A DNA stretch of 64,000 nucleotides from Ceratotherium simum simum (taxonomy: Eukaryota; Chordata; Mammalia; Perissodactyla; Rhinocerotidae), in NCBI RefSeq assembly GCF_000283155.1, contig NW_004454178.1, forward strand, positions 26,282,501-26,346,500, in the 5' to 3' direction. Under the pieces are notes generated by a model that ran no database searches, had not been told where the DNA came from, and saw only the letters and a list, made by a program, of their open reading frames with translations. Shown in pieces: positions 38,471 to 51,289 of this stretch. The translations under genes were made by a program, and so were the position numbers. The number at the start of each line of letters is the position of its first letter. Position 1 is the stretch's first letter.

Positions 38471-40559
38471 GGAGCTGTGTGTGTGACCCGGCGTCCATCC
38501 TGGAACCAGGATGCACCCTTGAACCCAGTGTCATCCGTCATGAGGGCTGTGCACATGTGGAGAGAAAATTGCTCGGGGTGTCCGACTCAGCAGAATGGGC
38601 ATTTGGGAGAGGTGGGCGGAACTGAGCCAATCTTGCCTCACGTGCTCCTGAACCCTGTTCCCATAAGCACCTGGAAAGTGCTTTTTACACTGAGGGAATA
38701 CGGCAAGATGAAACCTGGCGGTCAGGATGCCGGGAGTGATTCCAAGAAGGGTGCCAGTTTGCATGTTTGACAACTGAGAGCAGAGCTTATAGACAAGTGC
38801 AAGGAAGAGGGCAGGCCACAGCCACCTGGGCAGGGGCAAGTCAACCCACACCCTGACTCGAGTATTACAGCAAACCAGCCCTGCTCTCATCCATTCATGG
38901 GCACCAGCCACTCTACAGACCTCAAGACAGCAGGCACTGCCCTGGAGCATCCAGCCCCTCAGGCAGCTCGGCCTTCCAGAAGCTTCCAGGAGCTTCTAGA
39001 AGCACAGCCTTCCATGACCTCAACAAGTCAGAACGAGAAGAGACGAGACGAGAAGAGAACGTCCCAGCCTGGTATCTGGGGTCGGATCGGCAAGCACAGA
39101 GCGCTGGAACCCTTTCTTTCACAGTAGCAGAGCCCAGAAGATTCCCAACACCTAATAGACTCCGCCGCCCTCCAAGCGAACACAGACGGGCCTGGGGGAA
39201 TTTCACTGTCTGAAGGAAGCCCACTTCACTGGCAGGCGGGGATGGCAGCAGTGGTGAGCACCCGAAGGAGGATAATCCTGCTTTTCACGTGAGCAGGAAC
39301 TTCCCTTTGTAATCATCAAGTTATTTCCAGCAAAATCAACTGTAGGTTCATACAGGAGTCAAGGATAAAAACATGGCTGACCATGCTCAGATTTTGGAAA
39401 ATTCCTTTTTGTACTTTAACCAGAAGTGAAGAAGTCTGATTGGAAAACACAATAACGAGGGATTACACTTTCAGGATCCCAGAAGGAAGGACCAGCAGCA
39501 TCACCTCCCTCTCCTAGAATTACAAATCAATACAGGCTGTTTGGGTTTTCGGGTGAAAACTCCATTAACTGAAATAGACTTGGGGTTTTATAAAGAAACA
39601 GATTGAGGTTGACCGTATCAGGACCATCTTCTTTAAAAGGCGGTGTGGTTACTGCTTGGAGGATAGATGCACAGATGTGGGCAAGGAAGGATAAGATGGC
39701 AGCCCACCCACCGTCATCTCTAGCTATGACCTCACGGGGGCAGCATCGTGACCAGATCTGCGCATCACTTCCAAGTCCCAGGAATACAGACAAATCCCAA
39801 GCAGCCCACCTCCCAGCCAAGACCACCTCTGATGGCTGCCCCTACTCAACACAACGCAGCAGGCGGCTGGTGGCCCTGCCCCCATGCCCTGGCCCAGGCC
39901 TCCTGCTTGGCAAACGGCTGTATTCACAGCAGCACAGGTGAGGGGTCCCTGAGAACTGACAGACCGGGGACCAAAAAGGAACTGTCAACTTCAGGTGATA
40001 GGAACAGGACCCAGAAACACTAGCTTTACAAGGCACCACGGAAATGCAAGTCCACTTAGTTTCTGAAGCAGAGGGAGAAACAGACACTGGCTGTCATTTC
40101 CTCAGGCTGGGTGCTGACCCTACAGCAGTGCCTAGGAGTTTAGGTCAGATCTCTCTCTCCCTCTTTGTCTCCCTTCCTGAAAGAAATAAAAAGCCCTTTG
40201 CAGTACAGGAGAACAAAGGGAAAAGAATTAAGACAATGGAGCAGAATTTTGGCTATCTTAACATTTCTGTGTACATCTGAAGTCATTGTTTCTAACGATG
40301 CCCCTGCTCCTCTCCCTTCTCACCACCCCCCACTGGGCCCCCCCCGCTGACTGCTGAGACTCCCCATCTTCCAGCCCGTCTGTCTCCACACCATCCACTG
40401 AAATGAGTCAGTGACCCTGCCGCCTGGCCTTCCTGCCACCCAGCCAAGGAGGGTCAGGGCCTGTGTTTCAGTCCTGGAGGTCGGGTTCCAGGGTGTGTGC
40501 TCCCAAGTGCGAACTTCAACTTAGGTCAGACCTCTGCGGAGGCAATATCTGCAGAGGCA
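38471..40559. other. Intronic stretch without recognised features
   Basis: Mixed composition with C-rich runs at 40324-40347. A short GAGAC/GAGAA run lies at 39030-39060. No gene or definite repeat. Confidence 0.5.
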
Positions 40560-41249
40560 TGGCTGAGAATTTTCCAGAACTGGTAGAAGACATGAATCTG
40601 CAGACACAGAAAGCACAACCATGCAGGAGAAAACAAAAAACAAATCAAGACAATTTCAAAGCAGAACTGCAGAAACCAAAAACAGGTGGAGTGAGGTTGC
40701 CCCACAAGGGACAGGCAGTCACAGCCAGAAAACAGTGAGCTGTCTCTCAGCACCAAGAGAACACACTGGTCAGGCTAGAGTTATGCGTCCAGGGAAACTG
40801 TCTTTCAAGAATGAACGTGGAATATATACAGATATGTGCCAGGTTACAACTCACTAACAAGCCTTCAGGTAAGGAGAAAGCCCAAGAAAGTCTGGGAGGC
40901 AGGAAGAAAAGGTGAGCAGAGAAACTGATAAACAGAAGATAAGTCCAAACAAACATTTCCTAAACAGGATAGGAAGAAGAATAACCACATCCACTTGTAG
41001 AGTTAAACCAAAGACAATGGCAAGATTGCAGGGAGGCAAGTGGGAAGGGGTCATGAGAGCTGGAGAGTCCTATGACCCCCACACAGCTGTGGAGCCTGAG
41101 GCAGAAAATACGACTTCAGACATTTAAGTTCGAAGAGTAACGTTTCACGCTTAACTGCTAGAAACAGAGTATATGACTTCCAAATTGGGTAAGGTGGGGA
41201 GGGGGAATCAAACAAAATTTTAAGGAGGAAAAAGAAATACGGCTGCTAA

Positions 41250-41286
<37 letters not shown>

Positions 41287-41995
41287 GGGGTACCTCCCGA
41301 TGGAAGTGACAGTGCATCTATAAAGTTTTGCCAAAAACAATGACACTTGAATCTGATCAGACCTCTAGATCTGACTACCAATTTACACGACACCCAGGCA
41401 ACAGAGGTCCCTTTTACATGACAAGACTGGGATGAAACCAAGCAAAATTTAGAACAAGGGAAAACTCTACAGGACAAACAACCCAGCATCTTCAAAGATG
41501 AACTGCAAGGGTCAAAAAATAAGAATAATAAAAAGGAGGAAAAACCTACAGGTTCCCTGGAGACTTCAGGAGACACACCAGTCACCATGTATGAACAGTG
41601 ACTGGACCCTAAGTCAAACAATAAGCTAAAAAAAAAAAAGTTTCTAACACCATCAGGGACAGATCAACACTGGGTGAATATCTGATAAAATAAGAAAATT
41701 GTTCCTCTGTCTAAATATGAAAATGGCGTGGAACTTATGTTTAAAACCAAATGAGCCCCCACCTTTTGGAGATACAGGCACTGGAACAGTATCCGTTACA
41801 GATGAAATGATACGAGTGGGATTTGATTCAAAATGACTGCAAGGGTGGAGGTGGGAGTGAGCACGAGCACAGACAACATGCAGCTGGACACGACCTGACA
41901 CTGCCCAAGCTGGCTGACCACGACATGCGGGCATCTTCTACTATTTTCTCGCTTCTTAATGTGTCAAAAATTTTCTATGATACAAAGTTAAAAAA
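40560..41995 (+). mobile_element. Old L1M-type 3' region, plus orientation
   Basis: Sense-strand landmarks appear in order: a CAGAACTGGTAGAAGACATG segment, CCAGAAAACAGTGAGCTGTC, GGAAACTGTCTTTCAAGAAT, CCTCTAGATCTGACTACCAA, ACTCTACAGGACAAACAACC, a GATGAAATGATACGAGTGGG segment, and the terminal AAATTTTCTATGATACAAAG. A (CA)17 microsatellite sits inside. It is the inverted counterpart of 34725-36000 over its last 650 bp. Confidence 0.65.
41251..41284 (+). repeat. (CA)17 microsatellite
   Basis: Perfect CA dinucleotide run of 34 bp; likely polymorphic. Confidence 0.98.
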
Positions 41996-42072
41996 TTTTT
42001 TTAAATTACATTTCTAAATGTCTAATGGGTCGAAGAAGAAATCATTACAACCACTTAAAAATAATTAGAATA

Positions 42073-42308
42073 GAGGCCAGCCCGGTGGTGTAGTGCTTAA
42101 GTGCTCCACTTCAGTGGCCTGGGTTACATAGGTTCGGATCCCAGGTGCGGACCTACACACTGCTCATCAAGCCATGCTGTGGTGGCACCCCACATACAAA
42201 ATAGCAGAAGACTGGCACAGATGTTAGCTCAGCACCAATCTTCCTCAAGCAAAAAGAAGATTGGCAACAGATGTTCGCTCAGGGCCAACCTTCCTCACCA
42301 AAAATAAT
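42073..42308 (+). mobile_element. ERE-type SINE inserted in L1
   Basis: Starts GAGGCCAGCCCGGTGGTGTA, contains GGTTCGGATCCCAGGTG (B-box-like) and two diverged tail modules (CAGATGTTAGCTCAGCACCA and CAGATGTTCGCTCAGGGCCA), then an AAT-rich tail. Flanking duplication is imperfect and not called. Confidence 0.9.
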
Positions 42309-42475
42309 AATAATAATTAATATGGAAAGATAATGAAAAAAGTACATATAATAATTTGTAAGGCTCTGCTCTTATGGTACTCAGAGGAAAACTGATAGCC
42401 TTAAATGCTTATATCTGACAATAATAAGAATACAAATTAATAAGCTAGGTATATCTTTAAGAAGTTAGAAAAACA

Positions 42476-42784
42476 GGGCCGGCCCCATGGCTTAGTGGTT
42501 GAGTGCGAGTGCTCCGCTGCTGGTGGCCCAGGTTCAGATCCCGGGAGCGCACCGACGCACTGCTTCTCCGGCCATGCTGAGGCCGAGTCCCACATACGGC
42601 AACTAGAACGATGTGCAACTATGACATACAACTATCTACTGGGGCTTTGGGGGAAAAAAAGGAGGAGGATTGGCAATAGATGTTAGCTCAGAGCCAGTCT
42701 TCTTCAAAAAAAAAAAAAAAAAAAAAAGAGGAGGATTAGCACGGATGTTAGCTCAGGGCTGATCTACCTCACACACACAAAGAA
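42476..42784 (+). mobile_element. ERE-type SINE inserted in L1, with perfect 17 bp target-site duplication
   Basis: Starts GGGCCGGCCCCATGGCTTAG. The direct repeat AAGAAGTTAGAAAAACA is present at 42459-42475 and 42785-42801 without mismatch, indicating a fairly recent insertion. The 3' module is duplicated around a 23 bp A-run at 42706-42727. Confidence 0.96.
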
Positions 42785-45150
42785 AAGAAGTTAGAAAAAC
42801 ATTAGAAGAAATCCGAGGAAAACAGGTGGAAGGAGATAATAAATATACAAATGAAATGGAAAATATTCATTCCAAACATTCATACATACCAATGCAATAA
42901 AGAATTTGTTCTTTGAAAAGACCAATAAAATAGACAACGTTCTGGTGAGAGTGATTTAGAAAATGAGAGACAAGCACAAATTTAAAATATTAGGAATTAA
43001 AGAGGTCACCTAACGAGATATGGCAGAAATTGAAAATACAAGAAAACACAATGAACAACTTTAGGCCAATCAATTTTAATGCCCACATAAAATAGACACA
43101 TTTCTAGAAAAATATAACTTTCCAAAGTTGACAACAAATAGAAAACAGAAACCTTGTAATCAGAAACTAAATTGATTCAATGCTTTCCAATCTTCCCACA
43201 AAGATTTTAGAGACAGTATTATCGAACTTTCAACTAGCTGATCACGCAATTTTAAACAAAACCTTATAGAGAAGAGAAGAATAAAGAGCACCTCTGAGCT
43301 CATTCTACGAGGCTAATATAAAACTTTGTTACCAAAACCAGACAAAGACAGCATAAAAAGAAAAATTACAGTCCCGCTCATGAATACAGCCACAAAACTC
43401 CCAAATGAATTATTAGCAGGCTTAATCTCGCAGTCTATAAAAAAGATAACAGACCAAAATAAGTGGTATTTTACAATGAGAAGTGCAAGATCTATATAGA
43501 ACATCCATAAATGTAATTCACTACATTAATAACGAAAACAAGCATATTATAAAATCCAACAACTATTCATTACAAAAGCTCTTAGTAAACTAGGAACAAA
43601 AGAGAATTTCTTTAACCTGAAAAAGGGTATCTATAAAAAAGCCACAGCAAATATTGCTTTTAATGGTGAACCTTGAACAAGACGAGATTCTAGCCAATAC
43701 CATCCCAGAGGAGCCAGCTGATGGGGCAAAAAGGGAAGAAAAAACAGCCACGATTCACAAACTCTGTGATTGCCAATACAGAATTCCCTCCATCAAAAAA
43801 AAAGAATTACAGAGAAGATAATAGAACTAGAGGACATTTAACAAGGGCAATATAAAAAAACTAACTGAGTTTCACTATAACACAACAAGTAGAAAACCTA
43901 ACATTAAAAAAAAAAAAGTACCAAAAATTAAATCTAACGCAAGATAAGAGAGACCTTTACGGATAAAAGTTATAAAAGACTGTTGACAGATATTTCAAGT
44001 GACTGAAATAAATGGAGACAGACCATATTCAAGCACAAGAAGAATTACCATGATAAAGGTATCGGCTCTCCTCAAACTGCTCTACAGACCCAATGCAGAG
44101 CATTTCATGAACTTGACAAGCTGATTCTCAAACTACATGGGAGAATAAACCCAAGAGCAGTCAAGGCTCCTGAAGAAGGCAGTAAGGCGTCCTCTGCAGG
44201 TAACTATGGAAACGGTAGAGTAATGTTTACTCTTATGGAAGGAAGATGGAATTCATCCCTATTCACACCATAGGCCAAAATTAGTTCCACCCACATGAAG
44301 ACTCAAATGTGAAAGGCAAAATTTAAAAACTTGTAGAAGATGCTATTGGAAAATATGCTCGAGACCTTGGAAAGAAAAACTCAAGATGCAAAGAATGATT
44401 ACCACAAAAGACACAACCGTCCAGTTTGACTACATTTACATTAAGTACTTCTGCTCATTACACATTGCTTAAAAGTGAAAGACTGAGTCCTGGAGAAGAT
44501 GGTCAACATTATATATAACTGACAAAGTACTTGACAAAGGACTTGTACCTATAATATATAAGTAACTCCTATAAATCAGTACAAAAAAGACCAAAAAAAA
44601 AATGGCAAGAGATATAAATAGGCTTTTCAGAGAAGGCTCTGAATGGCAGGAAAAAAATGGGCTAAAATGCTGGACCATATTAGTAATCAGGAAAGTCCAT
44701 CAGACCCCCATGAGGTCCTGGTTTACACTCACGCATTGTGAGGTTACCAAGGGTTGGAGAGGCTACAGGCAGCGGGCACGGGGCAGTCAGCAGTAAATGA
44801 GAATGGACCTTTGGGAAAACCACCAGCTTTCTCTTATGAAGCTGAACCTTGGTTCTACGACTCAGCAATTCCACTCCCAGGCATATCCAGACCTGAAAAC
44901 TTCCTGCACATGTGCACAGGGAGAATGTGTGAGAACATTCAGTACAGCAGGATTAACTGGAAACAGCCACCAACAGATACACTGTGGGATGTTCAGAATG
45001 TGTCAGTGTCTTCAGCAGCGAAACAGGACGAGTTACAGCTACACAGAACGATCTGAATGAATACGAGAAACAATACTGAGTAAAAAAAGGCAAGCTGCAG
45101 AAGACATTTGGTACAATACCACTTTTAAAAAGCTCAAAAGAGTAAAACTA

Positions 45151-46885
45151 AGCAGCACGCTGTTTGAGGAAGAGGAAGCTTCCATCTACGGCAAAACTAG
45201 TTTGTAAAAGAAAGCAAGTCAACGACAAACAAACAATTGAGAACGGGGGTTTATGTGAATGGTGAGCAAGCTGCATTCATGACTAGGCCTGTGAGCAAAA
45301 GGGCCCATGCCCCCCTGGGGAGACCAGCCCCCCTGAAATCAGCCCAGGGAAATGCCTTGCTCCACTTTTCAGCAAACATGGCTCATTTGGGTCCTCTGAT
45401 AATAAAGGACAGAATGATAGTTCAAAATTCTACCTTCCTGACTTCTCAGGAACAGAGTGCATTCGGCATGTACAAGAACAGCATTTACACAACGATCATC
45501 ACTGGGTTCACACCTGGAGGGAGGCTGGGGTGAGGGTGCTAGAACTTCCCAGTGGAAACCACCCTTCCTTCACCCAGGGCACCTCGGAGGGATGAACAAC
45601 CTTCCTCTACCTGCCTGGTCATAAAGAGCATTTCCTGTAGGAGCCCCATCACGCAGGCCTTAAATCACACTCCACAGTACTGAGGGGTCATTTATATTTA
45701 AATATGTCGTCAAAAAAGGGGCAGACATTGGCTTTTTAAGACCTATTTGGACATCCCTTAAAAGGTGAGATGAAGAAATCTTAAATGCTACGCACTTGGG
45801 AATTAATTATAAGCACTATTGCACAATGACATCATGTAGCTTTAATCCCCTAAAACCACTTGCTCACAAAAAAGTGATTTAAATTACATTTTAAATTGAC
45901 CTATCCAAAATTAACTTTAAATGAAAATTTCTGACAGAAGGAAATATAGTTTCTTCCATCTTATTTTTTTTAATGGTGTAAACACAGAATTTGTGCCCTC
46001 ACAATACATAATCACTAACAAGTATAAAATCCAGCTTCCAGAAGGCTGGAAACAATTAAGGAACCCTCTGTCCTCCCCAAGGACCAGCCTTGCTGCTCCT
46101 CCCAGAGGGCTGAAAGTCCCAATAGTGACGATGCCCGGGTTTGGTCCAAAGGCCCCTACAATCACCCTGACTGGGTGTTAAGTGAGGATGAAGAAATCAA
46201 TAGTACAGAGTTTTACCTTCACATAAAAGAAACTTCAGTGACACCTGCATTTGAAAACGCCATTTTCAAGTTACTTGCTTAACTTGAATGATGCGGTCCC
46301 CAGCCGACTATGAGAGACACTGCTCCCAGGCTTTGTCTGAAGGAAGGCCTGTGGGCTCCATCCCCAATCATTCAACAGCTAGAGCTGCAAAAGCAGCTTT
46401 AAATCCCACGCGGGACTTCTCCCACTTTGCGTTTACTGAGCCTCAGACATTCTCTCGTAAGCCACCTGACGCATTCCCCGGAATCCGGCCTCTTAAAATA
46501 TCTTCGAGGGCTCGTACAGCCCCTCATGCCTTTTCTTTAAAAACAAGTAAACAAAAACCCCAAAAACAAACAAACAGAAGGCAGTGGCAACGTGCATCAC
46601 GGTGGGCCTCGTGGGGAGGGGCTGAGGGCTCTGCGTGCACCGAGTCCACACGGCAGTTAGAAGATAAAACACAGTCCATTCCCCTTGGCCTAATGTTTCA
46701 TAAAGATCATCTCACTGAGTGTAGGGTCATTTTAAATGAATCTCCTTTACAAATGAAAAATGTTCTGAAAGACTTCTAAAAGTTCCTAAAGTGATCAATG
46801 AAGATGTGGGGAGGGCAGGTTTTTGTTTGTTTCACAAAGAGTTTAATTTTGAAGCCCAGTTGACAAGTGTTTTCAAGAAGGAATG
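45151..46885. other. Intronic stretch without recognised repeats
   Basis: About 1.7 kb of apparently unique sequence, AT-rich at 45690-45990. A 163-codon open frame at 46288-46779 has no recognisable domain. Could be conserved non-coding sequence, not shown. Confidence 0.45.
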
Positions 46886-47137
46886 GGGGCCGGCCCTGTG
46901 GCGTAGTGGTTCAATTCAGTGTGCTCCACTTCGGCGGATCGGGTTCGCAGGTTCAGATCCCCAGTGCAGACCTACACCACACATCAGCCATGCTGTGGCG
47001 GCGACCCACATATAAAGTGGAGGAAGACTGGCACAGATGTTAGGTCAGGGCTAATCTTCCTCAAGCAAAAAAAGAGGAAGATTGGCAACAGATGTTAGCT
47101 CAGGGCAGATCTTCCTCAGCAAAAAAAAATAAAGTAA
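46886..47137 (+). mobile_element. ERE-type SINE
   Basis: Starts GGGGCCGGCCCTGTGGCGTA and has two tail modules (CAGATGTTAGGTCAGGGCTA and CAGATGTTAGCTCAGGGCAG) before the A-rich end. A short imperfect flanking repeat (AAGGAATGG and AAGAAATGG) may be the target-site duplication. Confidence 0.92.
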
Positions 47138-47146
47138 AAAGAAATG

Positions 47147-48659
47147 GATAAAAGTGATTGTGAACCACAATGTTTCAAATTTCTGGAGTATTATTAGGAG
47201 TCCAATTAGTCTTTGACATAAATTGTGAAAGTACAAGCGTAAGAGGTCTCTATACCCAACCGCCTTCTGGCTGAGCCGAGGGGGGTTCATTCTTGACATT
47301 TAAACAACTGTTCATTGTAAAGAACACAGGCTGATGGTGCTCACCCCACTGCCTCCAAAAACTCCACTCTAAGAGCAGTAACAAGAAGACATAAATCTGT
47401 CCCAAAAATCCAATCATGCAAGGAGACAACAGCCATAGAATTCTAGAAGCTGGTGAGTGGCTGGCAGAGCAGAGCAGAAACGGTGCTGGGGCAGCAAAAG
47501 CTGATGCACTATGGGGTAAGGACCGTGGGAGTGAGGCCTGTATCCCAGGAAGGAGCTGCGCAGGGGCTCTCTGGTAAGGGACTGTGCAGAGAGAAAAGGA
47601 CCACAGGTCATGGCATCTGGGACCTCTAGGAATGACCAGGCTCCCGCCCATCAGCTGGCCGGAGAGACGACGAGTCAACACGCCCTGGGCAGACACTGAG
47701 GACAGCTTCCAGTGTGAAAAGCAGAAGGGCAGACCAAACGGGTGCTCTCTGCACAGCCTTCACCAGCTTACTGTCTGGCCCTCACTCACCCCCAACACGC
47801 AAGGGTGGGGAGGAGGCCTGGGGTCTCTGTTGCTTTCTAGGGCCCCCACTGAACCCAGAACCATGCCAGAACACGGAGATGGCAGCGTGAGGAGGAAAAG
47901 GGAGGGCTGGACACTGTTCACAGTCCATGACCGCATGAGAACTTCCTGCAAAGCCGGGCCGGGCAAGGGGGGACCTAAGGGGCCACAGTGGCACAGGGGG
48001 ATGCTGCTCGCTTGGCCACACTGCTGCAGACTCTTCCTCAGTGGGAGGGTAAAAGGAACTCATTCATATCAACCCAACCCAACCCAAACCAAACCAAATC
48101 ACTGTAAGCCAATCGCACTGCCAGGTGCAAATGTGAGAGAGTGCAGCATGAGAATGAGCACCCACTCCTGCACTCTGAAGACCGCTACTGAAACTCAACC
48201 CTCACTCAAGGGCCTCGCCCTCCAGGAGAAAGTGCCCACACCCTAGAGTTCACCTTCCAGCAAGCCTGCCACTGCAACCACATCCATCCATCCACCTGCT
48301 GCAGACCCGTCAATCTTCTATTCCAACCAGCTTGGGTCCACATATTCACACGAAGTCTGGTTTCTTCAGCTTGGAAAGGGGCCTGAGCCATTTTTCCCAG
48401 CTCCAGCGACAAAATATCAGGTGTGCTTACACTAGGAGACCATGCTGGGACAGCCCTCAGGCGCACACGCACTGAGATGAAAACACTACACAAGTGCTGG
48501 CTGACATGGACAGGGCTGGGCCTCCTCCCAGAGCCTCTCCAGCGTCTGCAGTGAATACAAAGAACAAGCCTTGCCCACCGTGGAGCACACAGCCTCATGG
48601 GGAGGTGACAACAAACGAGATAATTAGATGAGCCAAGCGGCAAGTAGGACAAGTAGATG
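47147..48659. other. Intronic stretch without recognised genes
   Basis: Contains a short (CCCAA)n/(CCAAA)n run at 48068-48098. Overlapping open frames of up to 220 codons at 47584-48246 show no domain. No definite repeat family. Confidence 0.5.
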
Positions 48660-48785
48660 CTACTAACTGCCTGTGAATCTCCATTTGACAGATATGGAAA
48701 ACTGAGGCACAGAGAAGCAGAGAAACCTGCCTGAGATCACACTGATAGGAAGAAGAAAAGCTGAACCAGGCCCAACGTAGTAAGA
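48660..48785 (+). mobile_element. MIR SINE fragment
   Basis: Reads TTGACAGATATGGAAAACTG, then AGGCACAGAGAAGCAGAGAA, then CCTGAGATCACACTGATAGG, the MIR core order. Plus-oriented. Confidence 0.85.
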
Positions 48786-48801
48786 GTTAACAAGGCCATC
48801 C

Positions 48802-49291
48802 TGTGCACTAGTTTCCTGTGGCTGCCGATGTAACAAGTTCCTACAAACTGAGTGGCTTAAAATGACACACACTTATCCTATAGTTCCAGGGCCAGAAGTC
48901 CAGAATAGGTTGTAGGGAGCTAAAATCAAGGCATCAGCAGGACTGGTTCCTTCTGGAGGCTCCAGAGGAGAATCTGTTCCTGGCCTTCTCCAGCTTCTAG
49001 AGGAGCCTGCATCCTTGGCTCCTGGCCCCTCCTGCCTTCAAAGCCTGCAATCACATCTGCCTGACCTCTGCTTCTGTCCTCACATCTCCTTCTCTGATTC
49101 TGAGCCCCCTGCCTCCCCACTATAAGGACACTTGTGATCCCACTGGGCCCACTCAGATAATCCAGGATGATCTCCCATCTCAAGATCCTTAATCACATCT
49201 GCAAAGTCCCTTTTGCCATATAAGGTCACATAGCCACAGATTCTGAATTAGAGCATGGACATTTTGGGGTTCCATTATTCTGTCAACTACA
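48802..49291 (-). mobile_element. MLT1-type (MaLR) solitary LTR, minus orientation
   Basis: Reads as the reverse of an MLT1 LTR: CTAGTTTCCTGTGGCTGCCG, TACAAACTGAGTGGCTTAAA, a CTGGAGGCTCCAGAGGAGAA segment, CCACTATAAGGACACTTGTG, and a 3' portion with AATCCAGGATGATCTCCCAT and CATCTGCAAAGTCCC. About 490 bp, non-coding. Confidence 0.85.
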
Positions 49292-51278
49292 CTCTGGCTC
49301 TAGGTTGAGATCAGACTGGGAGGCCAGGACAGAAGCAAAAGACAGGTGGGGAGGCACCTGCATGGTCCAGGGAGAGGCGTGGTGGTGTGGACCACCATCA
49401 CAATGGTGGAGGCAGTGAGAAGCAGGCAGGTCTGCACATATTTAATTTAACGACTTCACTGAGTCATGTTTAACATTTCACCCTTTTCAAGTGTACAATT
49501 CAATGATTTTTTAGAAAATGTGCCAAGTTGTCCCAGCTCAGCACAGACAGCCAAAGAGTCTACAACTCTTGGTTCACCAGAACTCACTGTGAATAAACAA
49601 GAAAGGAGCAGCCTCTCTGGAAGGCAATTGGGAATGTGCATTAAAATCCCTTCATAAGTATTTCTGCCTTTGACTCAACTCATAAAAGTTATGTTGTATC
49701 CATATCATGCACCCAAATTCTTTTTAAAATATATTTTAACACATTAAATCCTAATTGTTAAAAAGGTCAAATATATAAACTCTTAAATATATATACATAT
49801 GCTTAAATTTTATATAGTTTATACATTTTAGTTAGGACCATATAATGCACACTTTTTCCCCTAGTAATCACTGTGAATATTTTCCACATCACTGAATGTA
49901 AAAATACACATATATGTTTACATATATATGTTCATATACATATACACACACATATATACATAAATATGTAATATATATACTGAGAATTCCATTCAAGGGC
50001 AAAAATGGAATGTTCTCATTCATGTTCCTAGAGAAAAAAATAAAAGGAAAAAGTTTCCAAAAAACATTGGCTCTAAAAGATTATATTTTAATTGTATGCC
50101 CTTAGAATAAACAGGACTGATGAGGACAGCGACACTTTAATGACACTGTCATTTGCCAACCATGTCCACCTGCTCATCACGGGTGCCTGGAGAGAGCCGC
50201 CACCAGGTCACGGTGGACGAGGTGCCCTGTCGCCCACGCCTGCTGTGCCCTGGACCATTCATAATCAGAACCTTCTGAAGAAGTGACGGCTTGTTTAAGC
50301 TGGTTTTTACATTTTATGTTGTGCTGGGGGTTCACAGCGTGAGCACTCAGGTTTCTCCTAGAACGCAATGCCCTTAGGAAACGCAGTGTCTGAAGGTCTC
50401 CTTCATGGGGTGAAGCTCTACCAGCGTGACACCTGCCCTCATTCTGCCCTTAAACGCATTCCTCCCAGGGGTGACTTGCTCCCCCGGGGGACCTGGTCAG
50501 GGAGCGCTGCACCACTGTGGCCCCCACTCCAGAGGGCAACCTGCGGGGATCCAGCACTACACCCTGCAGGCGACTGTCCAACACGGGGGCTCAGCATTCG
50601 GACAGCACTGCTCACAGAGGAGCCACAGCGTCTAATCTCAGTGCTCCTGGTAAGAAAGGTGACACTCTGCTCCATCCGCCTTACTCGGTGTCTTCTCAGC
50701 AGATGCAGAACCTGCACATGAAGGAGGGCCTTTCTGGGCACCTCATAAACTCAACAACTTCTAAACGCAACAACCCCTGGTTTAGCAGAACAGAAGTAGC
50801 TAAAGATAGTTTAAACAAGTATTCCATTTCATGCCATTCTCGCCCCCCCACCCCCCCCTCAGTATATAACCCCCAAGGGTAGTTCACTAAAAGCTCTCTT
50901 ATGAAAATGGAACCCCCTTGGCCACCCCAAGGACTTGAGGGCAACCACCAGACATTGTACGTAGGATCCAAGGCAGTGGCAGAGCCCAAGCCGCAGCCGC
51001 AGCCAAGGTCACTGGGCCTGGGGTTGGGGATGCCCTCCACATGGCTCCGCAGGGGGCCCTGACAGCCGAGGCAGAGCCTGAGCGCAGCACGGCAGGACGA
51101 GGGGTTCCAGAGCTGGCATCTACTCCCCTCAGTGATGATCAAATTGACCCAACTTTTGGAAACCTTGAGTTAACTTAAAATTCTTTGCATTTTAAAAGGA
51201 AAGGGTAATAAACCAAGATGTGGGGGAAGAAACTTAATGTAGTCTTTTTCTCACCTTTCTTAGTGATAAACCAATACC
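49292..51278. other. Intronic stretch with short L1 fragments and an AT-rich tract
   Basis: An antisense L1 3'-end fragment (AAGTGTACAATTCAATGATT) lies at 49465-49525 and a sense L1 3' fragment (TGGAAGGCAATTGGGAATGT) at about 49617-49690. An AT-rich tract with ATATAC units spans 49770-49985. Two C8 runs lie at 50843-50858. No gene recognised. Confidence 0.55.
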
Positions 51279-51289
51279 ATTTTAAGGTT

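Larger units (their letters stand above)
42010..45150 (+). mobile_element. LINE-1 ORF2 to 3' end remnant, interrupted by two EREs
   Basis: L1 ORF2 DNA landmarks run through this block and resume after each SINE: AATGGGTCGAAGAAGAAATC before the first, GATAGCCTTAAATGCTTATA between them, TTCTTTGAAAAGACCAATAA and GAACAACTTTAGGCCAATCA after the second, then TAGGCTTTTCAGAGAAGGCT and a 3' segment with CAGCAATTCCACTCCCAGGC near 44863. All frames are broken. Plus-oriented, antisense to HDAC4. Confidence 0.85.

Noticed and set aside
48068..48098. Interstitial telomere repeat
   Set aside because: The units are CCCAA and CCAAA, not the vertebrate TTAGGG/CCCTAA hexamer; it is a short simple repeat.
47584..48246. 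220-codon open frame on the plus strand
   Set aside because: No recognisable domain, overlapping open frames on the other strand and GC-rich composition make chance the better explanation.
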